NCBI GenBank assembly: GCA_947044405.1
Contig: CAMRHE010000077.1
Location: 3,162,001 to 3,226,000 of the forward strand
Origin: Leptodactylus fallax
Taxonomy: Eukaryota > Chordata > Amphibia > Anura > Leptodactylidae
DNA: 64,000 nucleotides
Direction: 5' to 3'
Numbering within the stretch: the stretch's first letter is position 1; the number at the start of each line of letters is the position of its first letter. The notes under the pieces are model-generated. The model searched no databases, was not told where the DNA came from, and saw only the letters and a program-made list of their open reading frames with translations. A program made the translations under genes and the position numbers. Below are positions 39,379 through 50,324 of this stretch, piece by piece.

Positions 39379-40750
39379 ACTATCCTAGCCTAGGTATTAT
39401 GGCAAGGGTATGCTGTGGACAGGGCCATCATCATTTACTGTACTTACAGGCGCTAATGGTACCTGAAATCTATGCCACTTAAAAGCTGGCGTAGATTTTA
39501 ATGCTGGCGGATGTTCCTGGTTGATGTGCTTGTGATAAACCAGGTGAATCCTTCAGCAGCACAGGTATTATCAAGACTGGAAAACTCCAGTGATAAATCC
39601 TCCCCTTGGTGTTATTCACTAGACTGGGGGGTAAGTACAGGAGTACTCCAAAGCAATCCTTATTTTTAACTGTAGGGTTGTTGTAAAATTTGATTTTTTT
39701 TTTCATTTTTTTGATTTTTTCACATGGCCCTAGTTAAACTGGAAGAATATTTTAAATATGGTGCCATTTTAGTTCTATGCAGTGCTTATTGAATAAGCAT
39801 AGAAGGATAAAATATGCACTGCAGTGACCAAATATTTTTGCACATATTTGTGTCTATTATCAGTGTGTGATCATGGGACCCGGCCCACAGTGCGTTTTGA
39901 GACTGAATCAAATATATTATTCAAATATGTTCTGCTTACACTTCAAGGAGACTGGAAACCTCTCTTTTGCTTCTGTCAACATTGCCTTATGAATATTATA
40001 TGGAACACACACTCCGAAGTCAACAGTGAAGAAAAACAGGTACAATGCTTTGGTGTGAGTGATGTGAGGCAGAACGTACAAACAATTTTGGGAACAATGT
40101 GGATGGACTTGGAGGATTTTATAAAACTTTGAGATGTGGAATGTCTGCTTGTGATATTTTCTTTGCTATTGATTTCATTGCTCAAAATTTAGTTGCAATA
40201 TAAATTCTGTTCTGATACAAACAAATATGCAAATTGAAAATATGTAATTACAGTCCTATTATTTTTTTAATGTAGTGCGTTTATCATGTGATACATGGCT
40301 GTGACAAGTCCTCTACGGAAAGAGATGCTCACTGCAGACGCTTTGCCTAAGTGCTTATTCACACTTTCGTTTTCTACATGATCCTATTAAATGGAAATTT
40401 TCAGACATCAATTTTTTTTCATGCACTGTTTTGGACCAGTCACATCCAATAAATCAACGTCTGCAATGCTGTCCTTTTTTTTTTTGACAGATCCTAGACA
40501 TGAAAAATGGATCAACCAATAATAAGTCCTAATACAGGGTGGTCTCAAGAAGGATTCCCTCCTCTATGTTTACCTCAATGATCAGCTGCTTTAAAAAGAT
40601 CTTCTGAGATGTCACAACAACATGTGATATAATGTGATTGGAGCTCACAGACTCCTGCTGACTCCCAACCATGGAATTTCTGACAAATTCATAAGCGACT
40701 ACATCATTGGCTTCAAATGGTCATCCACACCTAAATACTGTATCTTCAGT
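39379..40750. other. Non-coding stretch, nothing recognised
   Basis: The ORF at 39824-40132 (102 codons) lacks any recognised domain or codon-usage support. Some of it might be unique sequence. Confidence 0.4.
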
Positions 40751-40756
40751 GAAGGA

Positions 40757-40978
40757 AGGGGTTTTAAAGTAGTTGTACAAGGTTTAAAAACCATGACTAC
40801 TTTCTTCTTGAAAACAGTGCCACAGCAGTCCATAGGTTGTATTTGGTATTGTAGCCCGACTATATTTAAGTATACTTAAGACGTAAGTCTTAGCTGCAAA
40901 TACCAGACACAACCTGTGGATAGGTGCAATACTGTTTTTGTAAGTATGGAGCCACATTTTAATAATCATAGACAACCC
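40757..40978. repeat. TTAA family D, decayed copy
   Basis: Left GTAGTTGTACAAGG and right CATAGACAACCCCTTTAA. Inner inverted blocks AGTCCATAGGTTGT and CAACCTGTGGATAGG. Collinear in style with 31075-31313. Confidence 0.65.
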
Positions 40979-40985
40979 CTTTAAA

Positions 40986-41202
40986 CTAAGGCCCCACGTT
41001 GTGGAAAAGCTTCTGTTTTGTTGCAGATTTTGCTGCTGTTTGAGCCAAAGCCAGGAGTGGGTTGAGCAAAAGAGAGAAGAATAAGAGCTTCCTTTATATT
41101 TTCCATTCCTTCTGTAGCCACTCCTGGGTTTGGCTCAAAAAACTGCAGCACAATCTGCAACAATAAAAGCAGCTTTTCTGCAACGTAGGGCCTCAGCCTT
41201 AG
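40986..41202. repeat. CTAAGGCCCCAC repeat, short type (copy 1)
   Basis: CTAAGGCCCCACGTTG at the left and CAACGTAGGGCCTCAGCCTTAG at the right minus its last bases form inverted ends. Inside, GAGCCAAAGCCAGGAG and CTCCTGGGTTTGGCTC form a second inverted pair. Related copies are at 50649-50854 and 59034-59241, and a partial one at 19695. Confidence 0.8.
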
Positions 41203-41207
41203 TCTAG

Positions 41208-41648
41208 TTGCAGACAACCGTGTGTATTTTGCGGTCCGCAAACTAGTAACCAGTGTTCCTCTTTTGCAGACCGTGTGTCATCAGTGTGTCTTCAGCATCA
41301 GTGCCGTATGTCCACAAAAATGGACAGTGTGTCCATCATTGTGTGATCTGAGTTTGCATGTGTGATCTGAGTTTGCAGATCTGCAAAAAAAAAAAAAAAA
41401 AAACACAGGACAAATCTAATGATGTCCCTAGCTTGTCCACAAATACAGATGACAAGTCCGTTCCGCAAACACTGAACAGAATAGGACCTGCTCTATATTT
41501 TGCAAAACGGACACACAGCCCGCACACTGATCTGTGGAAATCACGGTAGTGTACATGTGCTCATAGAAATGAATGGGCCAGTGTGCTATCTGGGAAAAAC
41601 ACGGATAGCACACTGATCTCGCCCACAGTCGTCTGCAAGGGGCTTTAA
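41208..41648. repeat. Repeat E (copy 1)
   Basis: Starts TCTAGTTGCAGACAACCGTG and ends CAGTCGTCTGCAAGGGG, with inverted termini. Blocks TAGGACCTGCTCTATATTTTG and GAAATGAATGGG recur inverted at 56587-57090. An A-tract interrupts it at 41385-41403. Confidence 0.75.
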
Positions 41649-41763
41649 GATGAGTTCACAAACAGTGTAAAAATCATGCTCATGCTGCTGACCTGGATTA
41701 AAAATCAGCACCAAAATCTGTGGTGTCACATTGAGATTTCACAGTGGATTTTGGTACTGTTAA

Positions 41764-41906
41764 AGGGACCCTGTCTGGTGGCCCCATCATGTGCAGGATG
41801 AAGTAATTCCTTTTCCATTACAGAGGGGCACCAATGGAAAGGGAATTACTTCACCCAGCACATGATCAGACCAGTTTATGGTGGAAAAAACTACCTGACG
41901 TTCCCT
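41764..41906. mobile_element. TTAA-type MITE, 143 bp
   Basis: Perfect TTAA at 41760-41763 and 41907-41910. Ends AGGGACCCTGTCTGGTGG and, reversed, AGGGAACGTCAGGTAG. Inner arms GAAGTAATTCC and GGAATTACTTC fold onto each other. Confidence 0.88.
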
Positions 41907-41910
41907 TTAA

Positions 41911-42718
41911 GCTGCAGAATTAAATTATTGCATTGCAGTAAAAATCCATGGCATTCCTACAACAGGTCAGGCATGCCTGTGAAAATCCACAGCATGCCAT
42001 GAATCCATGGTGGGTTTTTCATGCTGTGAGACAGTGAATGACGTTTGCTAAAACCCAATTCCCTAACACTTTACTGGACACTGTTGCAAGATTTTTAATA
42101 GAGAAAACTAAAGCAAAGAGGAAGCGGGTCTGTATATGCACCATAGTATACAATAAAACGGTACAAAATTTACTGATATCACAATATTTATATCAACACA
42201 GTATAGCATACAATATACATATAAAATATACTTAAGATGTCACAATGCATAAAAGATGGTGTCACAATACTGGTGATAGGGAGACCATACATGAAAGTAT
42301 GTATGCATAATGCAAACAGAATTAAGTCATAATTACTACATATATTCAAGGGTACATACCTAAAAGAATAATGACACACAAAGTAACCTCTCTAAAACAA
42401 CGGTATGACACCACTCCTGACATGCGTTTGCCTTTGCATTAGTCTGGAGTGACAGGTTCTGCAACAAGTACGTAATGTGTGAACTTAACCTTAAAGTTTG
42501 CCCAGGCACGTTCCATGTCAGGGTTTGTACACTAAAAAGATCCATTCACACTTGCCAAATCTCATTAAGATTTACAGTATGTTTATCCTTATACCTATAA
42601 AATACTGCAGGATGAGTCCAGAGATTTCCAATGGTTTTCTAATTGTAGCCTGCAGAGTATCCTACTAGAGTTTATTGTGTAACTTAACAAGTTAAGCGTA
42701 TCTATCTAGTGAGACAAA
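41911..42718. other. Non-coding stretch, nothing recognised
   Basis: AT-rich, with only short chance ORFs. Confidence 0.45.
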
Positions 42719-42943
42719 CATCCTCATATTTGCACTTGTTGACCAGGACTTGTTACCCTAGGCAGCTCTTCTGTGTTTTGATTTTTTTTTTAGTATTTTA
42801 TACCATGTCATGCCGCCTATTAGTAACATGCAACCATCCTCATCTTAGCACTTGTTGACCAGGACTTGTTACCCTAGGCAGCTCTTCTGTGTTTTGATGT
42901 ATTTACTGTTTTATACCATTTCATGCTGCCTATTAGTAACATG
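42719..42943. repeat. Tandem duplication, two ~110-bp units
   Basis: Units 42719-42830 and 42835-42943 begin CATCCTCAT and share TTGTTGACCAGGACTTGTTA and CTATTAGTAACATG. They differ mainly in a T-tract and a few bases, so the duplication is fairly recent. Confidence 0.93.
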
Positions 42944-43569
42944 CCGATTAGCTGAAAAGCATAAGTAAAGGTCAGCCTCATGCATGGTACATGCTGCAGT
43001 TGTCATCCTGACAAAATATTCCTGATAATGCCTCTGAACCCTGAGAGATATTCTAAAAATTTACGCTTACACAGATATCACCTCAGTCTATAAGCTGTCA
43101 TAAGACCAATTAGAGAACATTTCCTCCTGCCCTTTTTGAGGGAGCCAATGTTTTCCAAGCTCTAAACCAAAATTTAGAAAGAGATCAGGTAGATTTATAA
43201 CACTGCAATAACAGAATATCTATGGTGAAACTCAACCTTGGAGCCACATATACACGCAAATGTCCCAGAAATGATTTCTCTGACCTTTATACATGTGTGC
43301 CATCTGAAAAATGACATGAATGCTAGTAATAGTTACATGTACACCATGTTCAATATCCACAATCTGCAATACAACAGAAAGATTGTGCATACATTTTAAT
43401 AAAAAATGTGAAAACAAGTAACATAACATAAAATATATTGACAAAGATGTAAGTCTGAAAACAGCATGATTGACTCCAGTGCAGCTTATTACCCTGCAAT
43501 GTTGATCCTGAGAGAGGCAAAAACACAAAAGACAAGTTCACAACATCCTAAAAAAAATTCAGTGCCAGT
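42944..43569. other. Non-coding stretch, nothing recognised
   Basis: No gene or repeat edge seen. Confidence 0.45.
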
Positions 43570-43835
43570 GGCCTGCACACAGTCTGATGGTCTCTTGGTG
43601 CCTCTATATAGTATGATACCTCCTTAGTGCTCCTACAAAGTAAAATGCCCCACAGTACCCCCACACATTATGACACCACCTTAGAACTCCCACACAGTAT
43701 AATGTCCATTGTGTGCCTCTACAAAATATGATGTGCTCTTACTGCCCCTACGCAGTATGTTTTAAAGCTTCCTTACTGCCCAATGCATTATGATGCTACT
43801 TTAGTTTCCCAACACTGATATAGTGCCCTAAAAAT
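43570..43835. repeat. Degenerate ~32-bp minisatellite
   Basis: Units resemble CTCCCACACAGTATAATGTCC, minus its last base, in the opposite sense to the 8540 array. GC-richer sequence with CAGGCTGATGCG follows to about 43990. Confidence 0.75.
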
Positions 43836-44039
43836 AGCAATACTCACCTAGCCCCGTTCCTTTGGAGTATTCCTCAGGACTCTGCTCTGTGTTGTCCCTA
43901 GCTTGGCATAGTAGGAAAAATAATGTCACTGCATCGCATCAGCCTGGGGCAAGCCACAAACACCAGGCTGATGCGTAGAAGGTACATCCTTGGGATCAGT
44001 TTCCAAATGCCTCAAGGTCCCACATTTACTCACACATTT

Positions 44040-44640
44040 ACACTCACAGTTTAATGTCCCCTTCCAGCTGCACCAGTTTAATGTCCCCCTCCATCTGCCC
44101 CCAGTTTAATGCCCCCTCCAGCTGCTCCCACAGTTTAATGCCCCCTCATCTCCCCCCCAGTTTAATGTCCCCCTCCATCTGCCCCCCAGCTTAATGTCTC
44201 CCTCCATCTGCTCCCCCCAGTTTAATGTCCTAATCTACCCTAAAAGTTTGTTTTCCTTCATCTACCCCCAGTTTAATGTCACCCCTTCAGCTGCCCCATA
44301 GTTTAAAGTCCCCCTCGTGGTAATGAACAAACATAAAAAACACGGAAACTCACCTCTCCTCACTCCCCTGATGCTCAGTCTGATGCCTCTGCTCCCAGAG
44401 TCTTCACTCTTCAAGGAGCTGCAGGCACTATGTTAGTGACGTTATCACATCGCGCCTACAGCTCCCTGGACGGGAGCACACAGGGGCAGAGTGGTGAAGC
44501 GGGTGCTATCCACGGACAGCTCCTGTTTCACCTTTGTATTCAACTCATCTGCGTCATCCGGGACATAGCTCCTGCCAACCGGGACAGGACCCGGAAACCA
44601 TAACTGTCTTGCTGAATCCGGGATGGTTGGGAGGTATGCT
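44040..44640 (-). repeat. Composite repeat: 28-30 bp minisatellite plus GC-rich core
   Basis: 44040-44320 is an array of CAGTTTAATGTCCCCCTCC units. Then ACATAAAAAACACGG and CTCACCTCTCCTCAC, similar to the hAT-like element near 2780-2815, lead to a core with TAGTGACGTTATCAC. The right edge GGGATGGTTGGGAGGTATG is a repeat terminus I have seen in amphibian DNA, from memory. Confidence 0.7.
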
Positions 44641-45173
44641 GATACTACTGGTTTATTTATAGGTAATTCTGCCAATAACTGTACAATAGCAAACAGTTGG
44701 CTGAGAAAAACCCAAGTGACCATAATATAAAAGATTCAGGAACACTCAACTGCAAATACAAGGCAAATATATTCAGGCATGCAGCTAAAACACAGGAAAA
44801 AAAAAATCTATGAGTATAGCCAGGAAAGCTGCTTGCTGTCTGTGAATGATATCCCATCTGTAATCACACAAGCAGCTAGAAGTAGATACAAGTACAGAAG
44901 AGACTTTTCTTACATGTTAAGCTGTGAGATGAGCAGAATGATTTGTTCTTTGCACAGAGAAAGCAGTTTGCAGATGTGTGAGAGAATCACCCCTCCCCCT
45001 CCACTCACTGTGAAGACCTTTTGCATGGTAACTGCAAATTAATTAGAAGGGAGACATCTAGTGGCAGAAACATTAGAGAGGTTTCTCAGACAGAAAACAG
45101 CCACATTTTTAATTAATGTGTTTTGGTCCAGAATCACATGCTCTATGAAATGAGACTAAGTTGTGTGAAAAAT
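44641..45173. other. Non-coding stretch, nothing recognised
   Basis: No exon signal. Confidence 0.45.
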
Positions 45174-45177
45174 TTAA

Positions 45178-45700
45178 GGAGGACCTTTCATGTCCTCATG
45201 AATGTGTGGTTTTACATACCACTAGAAAGCCAACAGTGCGCTGAATTCAGCTTTCCCGGTATGTGCCCTGGTGGTGGAGATATCGGTGCCGTTAGTTTCA
45301 ACACAGATATCTCCCCACTTACAGAAGGGCGGACCTTACAGCCTAGCTTCATCGCTGTGAGGAACGCCCCCTCTGACTGTATTCGTCCATAGACTAGGGA
45401 GGGGGGGGGCATTCCTCACAGCTCAGCGTCATCGCTGGGCGGTAAGGAACGCCTCCTCTGACAGTAAAGGCTATGTTAGAGTACAGTCGGGGGGGCCTTC
45501 CTTACCACCCAGCGATGACGCTAAGCTATCAGGTACGTCCTTCTGACAGTGGGAAGATATCGGTGCCGAAACTAACGGCACTGATATCTCCACCACTGGG
45601 GCACATACTGGAAAAGTCGACAGTATGCTGAATTCAGCGCACTGTCGACTTTCTAGTGGTATATAAAACCGCACATTCATGAGGACATGAAAGGTCCTCT
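45178..45700. mobile_element. Long foldback TTAA element, 523 bp
   Basis: Perfect TTAA at 45174-45177 and 45701-45704. Ends GGAGGACCTTTCATGTCC and, reversed, AGAGGACCTTTCATGTCC. The arms run more than 200 bp inward, through the paired words ACCACTAGAAAG, GATATCGGTGCCGTTAG and CAGCGTCATCGCTG. The right arm has an extra small palindrome built on GTCGACAGT near 45615-45655. No coding capacity. Confidence 0.92.
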
Positions 45701-45704
45701 TTAA

Positions 45705-46589
45705 AGCTTTGGCAAAAATGCCTCAAGCATATTTCGACATCCTGGACTTCAACAGTTCCGCTGTTTAAAGAGATGCTGCATTTGGGTGAGCGCCCTGTTA
45801 AAAGGAGACCAAGCACATCATGTATATTGTGTAGGGCTGTGCTTGGTATTGCAGCTCATCCTCATTGACTTGAATGGGACTGAACTGCGCCTGGAACATG
45901 TGAATGATGAACATGCAGCCATCATCAACTGGCTTCTTCAGACAGCGGATTGTGTCAGACTCCCACTGATGTAATTACTGATGACCTATCTGTAGGATAG
46001 CCCATCAAAAAACCCTGGACAGCAAAGTGAAGCTACCTCTGTATGACCATACACCCCGATTGACCTAGGACAGGGATTATGGACTAGAATTAGGCTGCTG
46101 TCACATATCTGTGCATGTGTTTCATTTTTGATTAGTGTTAGTCATTTTGTAGGAAAAACAGCACAATGTGTTGCCATGAGTAAAAACAGCAAATGTAAGA
46201 AAATCCTTAAATGTCAGAAATGACAAAAAACTGAATTTTAATAATGTAAACGTAAAAATATTGATTGTCATTGGTGACATTTTAATGACTGTTTAATGAC
46301 CAATTTATTGACTTGTAACACGCAAATAGTCGTGCCATTACTGTGCGTTTTTTTATATGTGAATTTACGTATATATACAGTCGGAACATCCATGGTGTGA
46401 TGGTAATAATTTTGTCAGTCCGCTATTACCTGTCCTATATGCTAGGAATCAGAGATTATTATAGAACAGCCTCCTGATTCCTTTCTCATATATATCACAC
46501 TTAATAATATACATTTACAACACAATTCACACTTTCCATATAGATTCAGTAGGCGGTATTGTCAGTTCCAGCATAGTGTCAGGACAAAG
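45705..46589. other. Upstream region of the host gene
   Basis: 45790-46010 has TTAA-family words (TTGACTTGAATGGGACTGAA). The rest is AT-rich and unassigned. Confidence 0.4.
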
Positions 46590-46940
46590 GATGCAGCCGC
46601 CCCGGAGTGCCATGCACACAGCAGAATGCCATTCAGCACCTCCCGAGCACACCCGGCCCTCCTTCATAACACCCCCCCTCCCATGCACATGGAACTGTCA
46701 CAGGACGGCTCCGCCCCTCGCAGCCAACTACCCAATCAGCGTGCTACATTGCCGCAGCCCAATACTACTCTGCATCCGAGAAGCCAATAGGAGAAAAGCT
46801 CATGAATAGGTCAGCCAATCACGTCAGGGCTGCCTCCCCGGGTTCGCCCAGCTGTGCCCGGCTACCTCATGCGGTGCTAGGTTGGCTCCCACTTGCACAC
46901 ATCGGACTCTCCTTCAGTTTTTGTGTGTGTGACTGTCAGC
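46590..46940 (+). promoter_or_regulatory. CpG-rich promoter with four CCAAT boxes
   Basis: GC- and CpG-rich sequence contrasts sharply with both flanks. It has a GC box (CCGCCCC, 46711) and CCAAT boxes at 46732, 46759, 46784 and 46815, spaced 27, 25 and 31 bp. The last touches a CACGTCA site (46820-46826), a CRE/ATF- or E-box-like motif. There is no TATA box. NF-Y binds CCAAT arrays with about this spacing, which are common in housekeeping and cell-cycle promoters. The transcription start is probably near 46900 but cannot be read from sequence. Confidence 0.82.
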
Positions 46941-46943
46941 GCC

Positions 46944-46955
46944 ATGCAGCCCTGA
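46944..46955 (+). other. Upstream ORF 1 (3 codons)
   Basis: ATGCAGCCCTGA, with GCC before the ATG. It lies in the probable 5' leader and could lower translation of the main frame if transcription starts upstream of it. Confidence 0.55.
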
Positions 46956-47023
46956 GGAGCGCAGACAACGGAGCCGCCTCCCGCTCACCGCTGCCACTCT
47001 TCTCCTATAAGAGCCCCTAGGGA

Positions 47024-47044
47024 ATGGAAGTTGCAGGGCTGTGA
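47024..47044 (+). other. Upstream ORF 2 (6 codons)
   Basis: Starts ATGGAAGTTGCAGG and ends in TGA only five bases before the main ATG, so reinitiation at 47050 is limited by distance. Confidence 0.6.
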
Positions 47045-47049
47045 GTGCC

Positions 47050-47184
47050 ATGGCTGAGGGGTCAGACGGGGCTTGCGAGCTGTGCCCAGAGCATGGCCGG
47101 GGCAGGGAACGTAGGAGCGGGGTCACCGAGGTCAGTCTGATGGAGGCAGCTAAGGCGGGACCCCGGAGGAGCAGCATCATCAAG
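47050..47184 (+). CDS. First coding exon of an unidentified host gene
   Basis: The ATG at 47050 has a strong Kozak context (GCCATGG). 45 codons stay open and end at CAAG|GTAAGC, a consensus donor in phase 0. The exon lies in CpG-rich DNA just downstream of the CCAAT promoter. The N-terminus starts MAEGSDGACELCPEHGRG and ends AAKAGPRRSSIIK. It has a Cys-x2-Cys (C9, C12), an Arg-rich run (17-22), a second in-frame Met (M31, 47140) and a basophilic kinase-type site (RRSS, 39-42). No signal peptide or membrane segment. I do not recognise it firmly. The RRSSIIK end resembles the RR-x-SSILK site near the KNL1 (kinetochore scaffold) N-terminus, but this is weak. Remaining exons must lie beyond 64,000. 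Confidence 0.75.
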
Positions 47185-47190
47185 GTAAGC
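47185..47190 (+). other. 5' splice donor of exon 1
   Basis: AAG|GTAAGC matches the vertebrate donor consensus. I see no acceptor plus coding exon downstream in the window, so the intron would exceed 16.8 kb. Confidence 0.75.
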
Positions 47191-48600
47191 TCCGGGCACA
47201 TCCCTATATAACCTATATAACCCTCTATAGTCAGGGTCACTAGGGTTGGCACACTGCTCACACTAGAAGGCTACTGTCTGGCATCATGTAGGGTAGTAGT
47301 TATTGTTGTGTCCATAATGAGAGTAGTAGTGATGTGTGTACTTGTATAGAGATTAGACCTAGTCAGGGCATAGGTGCTACACATCAGATGTCACAATGCA
47401 CGCCCCTTCTAATGCCCATGGGGCACGGGGCATCATATGACATCTTTGTGCAACCCATGTGTCGGCACAATGTTATAGATATGACTATAGGTAATAGCAA
47501 GGTGGACATGAAAATGTATGGGCACTGTATACCTCCAGCGGGCGGGAAATTATGTCTGCTGAAATGGTTTTACAAGATGTCATTTTCATGGAGGTCTTCA
47601 GTTATTGAAGGTCATTGGCACAGTATAATGTATGTGATTATCGGTCAGCAGATGGGCACCAGGTACGGCGGGCGTAACAGTTCCTGCCACGTTAGACTTT
47701 TCTCTCTATAACAGTATGGACTGATTGGTTGGCAGTCTGCAGGTGCCCAACAACTATGGAGACCAATAGTCTCTGCCTCTGTGCCATGCAAATAGCAGGG
47801 CTCAGTAGTGCCCCCCCATACAAAGGGGATTACTTTTCAGCGCGATTAGTATGTACAATGCTTCTTCTGAGTGACTTGGTAAATCTCAGCGATCCTTCAA
47901 CTTTTCCCCTCTATGTGAGCAAAAATGTTGCATTCTGATAGGCATCAGTAGGTGCTGCCAGCTCTTCTGATGGGTGACAAATCCAGGACATACCTAGTGG
48001 GTACTAGGGCTGGCAGGGCTCATGTGCCAAAACCTGGCTGCTAATGGATGCTCCTTAGCTAGCAAACTTAGCTGGCAAACAGTTATAAAGTTAGGGCAGA
48101 AAACTGAATCTTTGCAGAATATGAGTGTCTTTGCTTCATCCCAGTTGGCATTATACACACTACCAGCCTCATTGTTCTGGTTGCTGGTTGATATCATGTC
48201 ACACAACCAGCTTTATATAATGACAACATTGCAACTCCACAGAAGTGCAGAGAACACCAGTTCCACCATCCAGACACATCGTCTGTGCCTCTTAAAAGGG
48301 TTTTCCTGGATTTATGAAATTCCCTAAACTTCTGCACTTTCCTTCCTTAGTGTGAACTAACCACTTGTAGAGATTTACGCATACAAATAACATTAATGTT
48401 ACATTTTTTCTTGCTACTAGTCTAAAAGTGGTAGTCTACATACACTCGTGTAGGCCTCTAAGGTGCTCCCCTTCACCTACATGGCCACCAGCTAATGGAT
48501 ATAAGGTCAGACTGTGCTTCCCTGGCAATTCTATAGTTGTACTTAGACCTGTATATGCACTGAATATGATTACTGCGCATGCGCTGTACAAGCTCACTTA
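47191..48600 (+). other. Intron 1, proximal part
   Basis: Moderately CpG-containing just after the exon, then AT-rich. The ORF at 47334-47711 (125 codons) has no recognisable domain, and I treat it as chance. Confidence 0.5.
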
Positions 48601-48812
48601 CAGATGTAGTAGAGATAACCCGATCTGCTGCAATTGGTTAAACTGCTACAACGTGATACCATACCACAGAAGACAACAAAAAACAATTTTAAAGTCAATG
48701 AAAAATGTTTTCCCAATGACTTTTCATTGGGTTTTGTTGTCTTCTGTGATAAGATATCATGCTGTTACAGCTTAACAAATAGCAGAAGTTCGGGATAACT
48801 CTACTACATCTG
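48601..48812. mobile_element. TA-flanked palindromic MITE, 212 bp
   Basis: TA at 48599-48600 and 48813-48814. Ends CAGATGTAGTAGAGATAACC and, reversed, CAGATGTAGTAGAGTTATCC. Inner arms CACAGAAGACAACAAAA fold almost perfectly across the centre near 48705. Probably mobilised by a Tc1/mariner transposase. Confidence 0.88.
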
Positions 48813-48814
48813 TA

Positions 48815-50324
48815 TATTATACACAACTACATACACTAAAGGAGAGGTGGCACCTGTGCATGCGCGGCTGGTGGATTTGGTTGCACAATAAAATCATATA
48901 CATTGGCAACTGTTTAGTGCAAAAGACATGAGGATTTTGTTCTAAGAATGTAAGACTTCTAAAAAGTGATATTTGCAGATTTTATTAACTGGAAACAATG
49001 GAAACCCCCTTTAAAGCTTTAAGAGGATTTTCCCATTAACCATGGGTGGTTCACATGCAGTATTACATAATACTGTAAAAGAAACTTCTCAGTTGTAGTG
49101 TTAGTTGCATGCAACTGTAACTCCCAGATTGTACTGACAGCAGTTGAAATTTCAATGCTACTGCTGGGAGTTGTAGTTTCACAACAGCTGATGACTCACA
49201 GGTTGGCAGCTGTAAGGCTGGAATGCCTGGGTAACAGCACATTGGACTAGGAAATGTTACGTTACCACCTGTTGTGAAGTTGTCTGTGGTTGACAACACC
49301 TACTGTACGGTGTCATTTACATATGCAGCTATTACTGCTGTGCACTACAGATATCAGTTTTGTCTATTTTGAAAGGGGTCTGTCAGGGCAGTTACACCCA
49401 TTAAACAAATTATAGTTCCAGGTAGAGGTTAAAACCAAATTAGCACACTTCTACTGATGTGGACTGATGTCTAATTGGAGAAAATTTTATCCAATATAAA
49501 AATAATATTCCAGTGCCCATTGGGCGTTTCTGATAGTTGCAAGTGCTCAGTCTCCCCTCCACAATCCCTGTCCTCCCCCTTTGTCTAGATGGCCAGCACC
49601 TTTGCTGTCCGATGTCACTCTGCAGCACTGAGATCTCACGCACGTGCTGTGCGGTCGCAACACTGTTCATGCGCAGTGCTCTCCAGCCTCTGCCCATTGG
49701 CTTTAGTAACATATTGCGCATGCACGTCACTGAAGCTGATGGGCACAGGCTGGAGAGCACTGGCCATGTGCCATCCTGGCCAAAGGTTAGAGGTTTTCTG
49801 GGAGTATTAGTGAAGAGAGCTCTGACTTCAGTCCTGTTACACCAAAAGGTACATCTGTATCTGGAAATGTCTGCCATATTTACTGACACTCTTGGAGTAT
49901 TATACTACTGCTATCTATGGGCACCTCTGACAGTACTGAAGTTTTGTTTACAAGGGTTACGGTTAAAGGTTAAGTATTGTGACCTCCCTTGTAATGGTTA
50001 CAGGTGAAATATTGTGACCTGACTTCCCATTATGTATGACAGATGCCTTCCTATTATGCATACATGACACTTTCAGTGTCTCACAAGTGAGTACAAAATG
50101 TCATTGACATATGACCCCTATATGTTCACACTCGTACAGCTATTCAGGCACTCTTTTGTTTACTTGGAGCGCATATAGTACAAGGTTATATGCGTCAACC
50201 TGTATGTATGCTTCCCTTCTCTGTGGACCTGCTAAGGACTAGTTCCTGAGGTCACGTTATTGAGGACCTAAGTCCTACAGAAAGCCATGTAGCCATGCAC
50301 AAAGTGTAAAATATATATTTTCTG
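48815..50324 (+). other. Intron 1 stretch
   Basis: 49000-49015 and 49030 carry TTAA-type ends (AACCCCCTTTAA). 49530-49810 has two copies of a block with CTCCAGCCTCTGCCCAT and its mirror GGGCACAGGCTGGAGAG, an inverted repeat. No exon seen. Confidence 0.45.
49120..49225 (-). repeat. Repeat fragment with a ZNF143-like motif
   Basis: 49161-49179 reads CTGCTGGGAGTTGTAGTTT; reversed, AACTACAACTCCCAGCAG. This fits the ACTACAAYTCCCAGC motif bound by ZNF143. It is followed by CACAACAGCTG and CACAGGTTGG, words typical of a vertebrate hAT-like MITE (from memory). Confidence 0.6.

Noticed and set aside
46914..47261. 115-codon ORF on the minus strand over the CpG island
   Set aside because: It is antisense to the first exon and promoter in GC-rich DNA, with no Kozak or splice support. 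I considered a divergent transcript but cannot support one.
49440..50007. Overlapping 149- and 156-codon ORFs on opposite strands
   Set aside because: Both cover an imperfect inverted repeat (CCAGCCTCTGCCCAT and its mirror). Mutual openness on both strands points to base composition, not coding.
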